Below are positions 59,021 to 64,000 of a DNA stretch of 64,000 nucleotides, piece after piece; position 1 is the first letter of the stretch; each line of letters opens with the position of its first letter. This stretch comes from Polytrichum commune (lineage: Eukaryota > Streptophyta > Polytrichopsida > Polytrichales > Polytrichaceae), in contig OX485808.1 of NCBI GenBank assembly GCA_950295325.1, positions 25,872,527 to 25,936,526 on the forward strand, in the 5' to 3' direction. Position numbers and translations under genes: made by a program. The notes beneath the pieces are model-generated. The model was not told where the DNA came from, ran no database searches, and saw only the letters and a program-made list of their open reading frames with translations.

Positions 59021-60597
59021 CTGCAAATGAAAGATAGAATACGCACCACTTAATTGGACTGTTATACCCTAGATTGTAGAATAAACTTAGTTTCAATTGC
59101 TGAAACTTTGTGAACTCTTGTTCTACTGCCATGTCCCCAAACATGTCCATTCATTTTCAGATGGAGTAAAAAGGGATAATCTACGTGCACTATCATGTGT
59201 ATTGTTGTGATTTCTCTCTGGTAAGCGATCACACATTGGAAAGCCTCTGCTTATACTTCATCTTAACTGTCCTTATTCCCAAAATCAAAAGAACAACCTC
59301 GTCCACAATTTTCGGAATGCAAAAATACAATCGTGTGCACATACAATGAAAAATACAGTCTTCTGAGCCCCCTTCATGTAATGTAAAAAACACTGGATGA
59401 CAGAGAACTGCAGACACATGTTACAAATAACACCCAAATAAAAACTCGTAGCAATCTTTGAAAGATTTTTCATTATCAATTGCTTCCCAAATACATATGA
59501 CTGACAGAAGACTGCCACTACCAACAATGCAACACATGAATGCAGGGAGCCAACCCTCACAGTTGAACCCTTCACGCGTTAAACACTATCCTCTGCAAGA
59601 AGAGATAGCAGAGAGCTCACATTCACGACAACCGCAACAACAAAACTCACGACAAATTCCGAATACAACCAGGAACTTCGACTTTGGATCCTGGTGCATT
59701 GAAACAGGGCGAAAACACAATAAAAATTTAACGAATTCCGCAACTCTAGTGCTACCACACAATTATCTTATAACCTCATTGTTGTCTGCTCACCAGAGAT
59801 TGGAGCACACCATAAATGGCCCTGACAAATAACAACTCAAAAAATGTGGCCAGGGACATTCCCACTGTCCCAGCAAACGAGCAACTCCTCACACTCAACC
59901 TCTACAAAACTCAAACACACTCAAACAGAGAGCAGAGATCTGCACCCCACGTCCACACCAACATCACCAATCAAGGCCGTAGTTGCTTTCCTCGTAATTT
60001 CCTGAGTTCACATGAACATCTTATTCCTTATCAAAGTCAAGATTCTTGAGCTCAGTAAACGGTCACATATATGCCCCCAATTATGTTGACTATTGAGCCT
60101 AGAATAGTTAACAAATTCTGAGCAGGTAGTTCAATCTCTTCTAAACACTTGTCTTTTATGTTTTGGGGGTGTTAGATTACCCAACACCTGTTGACCTTAC
60201 TTAGGACAGCCTCAGTGAATAGAACCTGAAGAATCATTCATTATTACCACCAGGCTGTGATTACTTACGAAAGAGTGCAAAATTGAGGTCATGAAATTCT
60301 TGTGAGATTCGTGAGAATGTTCAATCTTCACCACTATCCAGAGTGGTCAAGGAGGGGTAAAGCCATATATTTTCAATGGTCTGAGTGAGCTGGTGTGACG
60401 AGAGCATTAAGTGTGTTTTTACCTTGAATAGCCGAGGGGTTGAGGATTTTAAATTACGAGTCGGTGATTGCTAGATCATATTGGTCCATGTTGTGTGTAT
60501 TGGTGGGAAAACTTGAACATAACACATCTTGCAACTAACATGTTGCCCTTATATGTAGATCAATCAACATCTTTGAAGGAAATGTAGAACAATAGTA
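59021..60597. other. No supported coding sequence; dispersed-repeat copy
   Basis: Short frames on both strands lack motifs. The stretch 59985-60140 is a copy of the dispersed family (CCCCCAATTATGTTGACTAT, CTAGAATAGTTA) whose longest member is at 46020-46290. Confidence 0.45.
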
Positions 60598-60998
60598 CAC
60601 TAAATATTGTATTTAGTGCCACCAATTCTATTTGTCTTACTCAATACTCATTGTAAACCGCCTATGTTGTGTCACCAGCACAAAATGTAAACCTAACATT
60701 GTATGTCATTCCTTGAGGGAAAATAAATAAATAAAAATAATAAAATAATAACAGACTTTGAGGGATTTACAATGTTGTAATTATTGTCATTTACTAAGTG
60801 ATTTTCCATCCAAACTATAATAATCATCTATGACAATAATTCAGATAGAAGATGTTACGATGTAGAATATACCAAAAGTGGATGAACTAAAAGTAAGTTG
60901 GGATGACAAAAATTGTGAACTTATTCGTAAGAAGTGTCAATAGAAAAGCTACCACAGTGGCATGAAACACCATATGATGCTAAATGCAATATTTAGTG
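60598..60998. mobile_element. Palindromic-end MITE, copy 3 (inverted)
   Basis: CACTAAATATTGTATTTAGTG opens the copy and a diverged inverse closes it (GCTAAATGCAATATTTAGTG). TA flanks both ends (60596-60597 and 60999-61000). Relative to 2115-2486 the interior is inverted, with TGACAATAAT, CACTAAGTGA-like and GTCATTCCTTGA words in reverse order. An A/T-rich AAATAAATA insertion at about 60721-60755 makes it longer. Confidence 0.8.
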
Positions 60999-61365
60999 TA
61001 GTGATATATTATTTGCGTGCACTTAGTATCCACCACTTTTACTTTATTTCAAAAAAAATTGGGTAGATTTGGTGTTTTCCATAACATGAATAAAAGTACT
61101 TGGTAGGGGTTGATTCAAGCCCCAAGAACTGTGCTGAAGATGTTCACAATCTTGCTTACCAATTGCATTAAGTTGAAGTACAAATCTTCATACTACCTTA
61201 CATGTTTAATATACCAGAACCATATGGTGCCCTAATGGTGTGTGGTTAGATGTAAGATCAAATAATGAACATTAAGAAGGCATGTGTTTAAAAGAGATTG
61301 GATTGCGTGCAAAATTTGTTGACCACTATAGACTCAATAATCAACATGAATTGGGAGGGGGGCAT
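60999..61365. other. No gene seen
   Basis: This is AT-rich sequence between the MITE and the gypsy LTR. Its last bases, TTGGGAGGGGGGCAT, flank the LTR. Confidence 0.5.
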
Positions 61366-61692
61366 TGTAACGTCCCTCATTAAATTGTTCATAAAGAATA
61401 AACAAACATTTATTGACGAAAGGCTCACCTCCCAACCTGGAGACACACACAAAACATAACATGTGTTCTCCTTCCCCTAAGCCCTATCTATACATAGTAT
61501 CCATAAGATACTTTTAGAAGTCTCAAGTCTTTCTATACATAAACTGAAGTCTCCTTATATATATGCGTAGATCACTTTCACTTTACTTTATATAAATAAC
61601 AATCATCCAATTTCTCATCCATCAACTTCCCATTCATCCACGTTCCTTAGTCTTGGACATTCATCCCTACATTTCCCAGTTAGTCCATTACA
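61366..61692 (-). repeat. 3' LTR of a Ty3/gypsy element
   Basis: On the minus strand it starts TGTAATGGACTAACTGGG and ends GGGACGTTACA, a 327-bp LTR with TG and CA ends. It follows directly on the polypurine tract GAGAGGGGAAGAG. The pol stop codon (TAA, 61688-61690) lies in its first bases. Confidence 0.8.
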
Positions 61693-62290
61693 CTCTTCCC
61701 CTCTCAAATGAAGTCATTGTCCTTAATGACAAAATTCGGGTTAGTTTCTCTAACTCATTTTCTAACTCCCATGATGTTTCATCCTCATGATAGTCTTTCC
61801 ACTTGACAATAAATCTCCTTAATGACCTATTCCTGAGGTGTTGCAAATCAACCTCCAAAATTCTTTCAGGTTCAGCCAACATCTCCCCTTCATGAACTCT
61901 TTGAGGTAAATCTGGAAGTACATGATTGGGATCGGACACGTATCTTCTTAACAAACTTATGTGGAACACATTATGAATTTTCCAATCCTTGGGTAAATCC
62001 AACGCATGCGCCACTTGACGAATTCTCTTAAGAATTTGAAATGGACCGCAAACTATGGGAGACAATTTTCTTGACCTCTCAAGTTTAATCCTGAGCATTT
62101 CGGCGTTATTTTCAAAAATACCTTCTGACCAACTTCATATTTTGGCAAACTTCTTCTTTGATTGGCATAAAACTTGGATATCTCTTGTGCAACTTGCATA
62201 CATTGCTTGGCACATTCTAATACACTATGCATTTCTTGAATCATTTGATTCAAACTTTCAATTGTAGAGTTGGGAGTTGCTAAGGAAACT
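61688..62290 (-). pseudogene. Ty3/gypsy integrase C-terminus with chromodomain, truncated
   Basis: Minus-strand frames give the C-terminal end of a chromovirus polyprotein. Near 62250-62130 the integrase tail reads KFYANQRRSLPKYEVGQKVF. After a frame change near 62090 come LSPIVCGPFQILKRI and HNVFHISLLRRYV. A chromodomain RRFIVKWKDYHEDETSWELE (about 61838-61757) and a short tail follow. The chromodomain directs integration to particular chromatin in this family. Everything upstream (gag, protease, reverse transcriptase, RNase H, integrase core) is missing; similarity stops abruptly at about 62290. Confidence 0.85.
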
Positions 62291-62448
62291 ACCGTAACAC
62301 CATAGCAAGTTCGTCACCTGGCGAACGAATATTTATTTTTTTTGAAAAAATAAGGTTCGTTTGTTGAAAATAGATTTTTTTGAAATTCGTTCTTCTATTT
62401 TGAGGAAAAATAATAATTCGTCCTGGAACAGAGTAGATGTACCGGGAT

Positions 62449-64000
62449 GATGTAAGGCCAAATCCACCACCCTTAAGCGTCCTAGTCCGGGTGATGACTT
62501 TGAGAATCACATTTATCTATTACAACATTGAACCATGTGCAAGGTAATTTTCATGTTCAATTGGACGTGTATTGTCTCGCTCATTGTGCTTTATCAATGT
62601 TGGCCTCTTGGCTTGTGCTAGAGTTGGCTTTCTCAAGAGTCCAACCCGTGGCTTTAGCCGCGCATGCCCTTACGGACATTCCCCTCACTCTTTTGAGTTT
62701 CACCCCCTCTATCTTACCATTGCAAGAGTCCTTCACATTCTCCATTAATAATGCAAGTAAGTTATTTTGAACGATAGGTACAAGAGTTGAAAAACACTTT
62801 ACTCTATAGTCAATGTTACATTTAATCATATGAGACTTCCACACTCCTTGCCTATCCTATTGAGCCTAACACTTGCCTAATAACTATTTTAGTCTACGAT
62901 TGGTCTAACACCCTATTGGGTGGCTTAGTGGCACCCTTCACACAATCTTAGACTTAGCTTACTAATTCTACCAACTATCTAATTAGCCATGGTACGACTC
63001 CCGCCTAGTTACCGGCATCCCCTTGATAGCCTCGGATTCCACCACTTAGTACTCCTTATGCCCGCAAAGCCATAGTCTCGGCCCTCCACTTATACCAGCA
63101 AGCCAGTTCGGCTGCCCAGCTCTACCAGCAAACCAGTCTTCGGCTCCTCCTTATACCAGCAAGCCAGCTCGGCTGCCCAGCTCTACCAACAAGCCAGTCT
63201 TCGGCTCCTCCTTATACCAGCAAGCCAGTTCGGCTGCCCAGCTCTACCAGCAAGCCAGTCTTCGGCTTCTCCACTTATACCAGCAAGCCAGTTCCGCTGC
63301 CCAGCTCTACCAGCAAGCCAGTCTTCGGCTTCTCCACTATACCAGCAAGCCAGTTCGGCTGCCCAGCTCTACCAGCAAGCCAGTCTTCGGCTCCTCCTTA
63401 TACCAGCAAGGTCCTATTGACTATATATCCTATTTGGCTAGCTACCCTTAATGCACCCCCTCTAATTCACTAATCAAAGATTTTTTCTCTTTTTTAGTTC
63501 TTCTTCCCCTTGCTCCTAAGTCATAAACTAATCTAACACCCCACTTTTGCTAACCACCACCTAATCACTACATGTGAACTTAAGCTCTAGAGCTCCCTCA
63601 CTTGGGAGGCCTTGAGAGAGAGGGCTTAACTAATTAACTTCACTAAAACTAATGTCGCACACACGTGGCTCGAGCTCTTAAGAGCTTGCTCCCTTGAGAG
63701 CGCTTGATGGAGAGAGTCGCAAATGAGAGAAAGAACACCTTAAGTAGCAAAGAGGGAGAGAGGGAGAGAGGGAGAGAGAGGTGAGGATAGGGTGGGAGGA
63801 TTAGCACCTCCAATCACAATCCCTTAACATTCACCTTCAAAGTAGGGACTAATCCCCTTCCACCAAGCCTCCTTCTTCCTAAACTACCAAGGTGGATCCA
63901 AAAGTGGGCATTTAACCCGCGGAGCTCACCTTGCCTCACCTTACCCTTTACTCACATAATCAAGGCATCCTCTTATTGAAATCAAACCTTGAAATAACTA
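62449..64000 (+). repeat. LTR-like block with internal minisatellite, copy 2
   Basis: The block begins TGTAAGGCCAAATCCACCAC with CGTCCTAGTCCGGGTGA soon after, closely matching the head of the block at 5842. It continues C/T-rich and contains a tandem array at 63091-63415, then GAGAGAGGG repeats near 63755-63780. It runs to the window edge. No gag or pol sequence is visible. Probably an LTR or the start of a retrotransposon. Confidence 0.5.
63091..63415 (+). repeat. Tandem array, period about 60-65 bp, over five copies
   Basis: TTATACCAGCAAGCCAG begins units at about 63092, 63152, 63212, 63275, 63339 (shortened) and 63399. Each unit holds a second ACCAGCAAGCCAGTCTTCGG half, so the array is built from a shorter ACCAGCAAGCCAG motif. 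Confidence 0.88.

Noticed and set aside
1-64000. tRNA genes, riboswitches, bacterial-type operons or replication origins
   Set aside because: None seen. No cloverleaf with A and B boxes was recognised on either strand, and the sequence is eukaryotic nuclear DNA.

Overview
This is nuclear DNA from a land plant, most likely a seed plant. The evidence is plant-type genes with GT-AG introns, one of them for a chloroplast-targeted protein, lying in AT-rich, repeat-laden DNA with old Ty1/copia and Ty3/gypsy remains and many small inverted-repeat elements. Long introns filled with degenerate repeats would suit a large genome such as a gymnosperm, but I cannot name the species. If the PIFI-like gene is functional, the lineage probably keeps the plastid NDH complex, which argues against Pinaceae and gnetophytes, where plastid ndh genes are lost.

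Layout. Positions 1-15,500 hold no gene I can support. They contain foldback and TTA-flanked elements, a palindromic-end element, a CCCACCCATG-type array, an LTR-like block with an internal array, and a tandem duplication. Positions 15,534-24,173 are one decayed copia element carrying a leader minisatellite and a foreign block of about 4 kb. Positions 24,174-29,400 are more repeats.

Positions 29,420-38,149 (minus strand) carry the best gene of the window. It has eight exons whose phases all agree, and it encodes a 281-residue plastid protein of the PIFI type (post-illumination chlorophyll fluorescence increase). Its introns hold a 5S rRNA-derived sequence, a TIR element, a foldback copy and two tandem arrays. 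Positions 38,600-43,053 hold more elements, including a pogo-like one. Positions 45,335-45,670 encode a small His/Pro-rich protein. Positions 48,215-50,150 are a tandem duplication of about 1.1 kb, followed by a broken gene at 50,449-52,858.

The minus strand from about 59,000 to 54,846 is genic. It contains the 3' end of an uncharacterised gene, a Lys-rich ORF pair, and the 3' end of a MORC-type gene: the end of the ATPase/S5 module plus a CW zinc finger. Positions 60,600-64,000 return to mobile-element remains: a palindromic-end element, a gypsy chromodomain fragment with its 3' LTR, and a second copy of the LTR-like block.

The two recognisable genes do not form a pathway: one is a plastid electron-transport accessory protein, the other a nuclear chromatin protein. 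Exons were placed by reading frame, splice sites and phase; no alignment was run.
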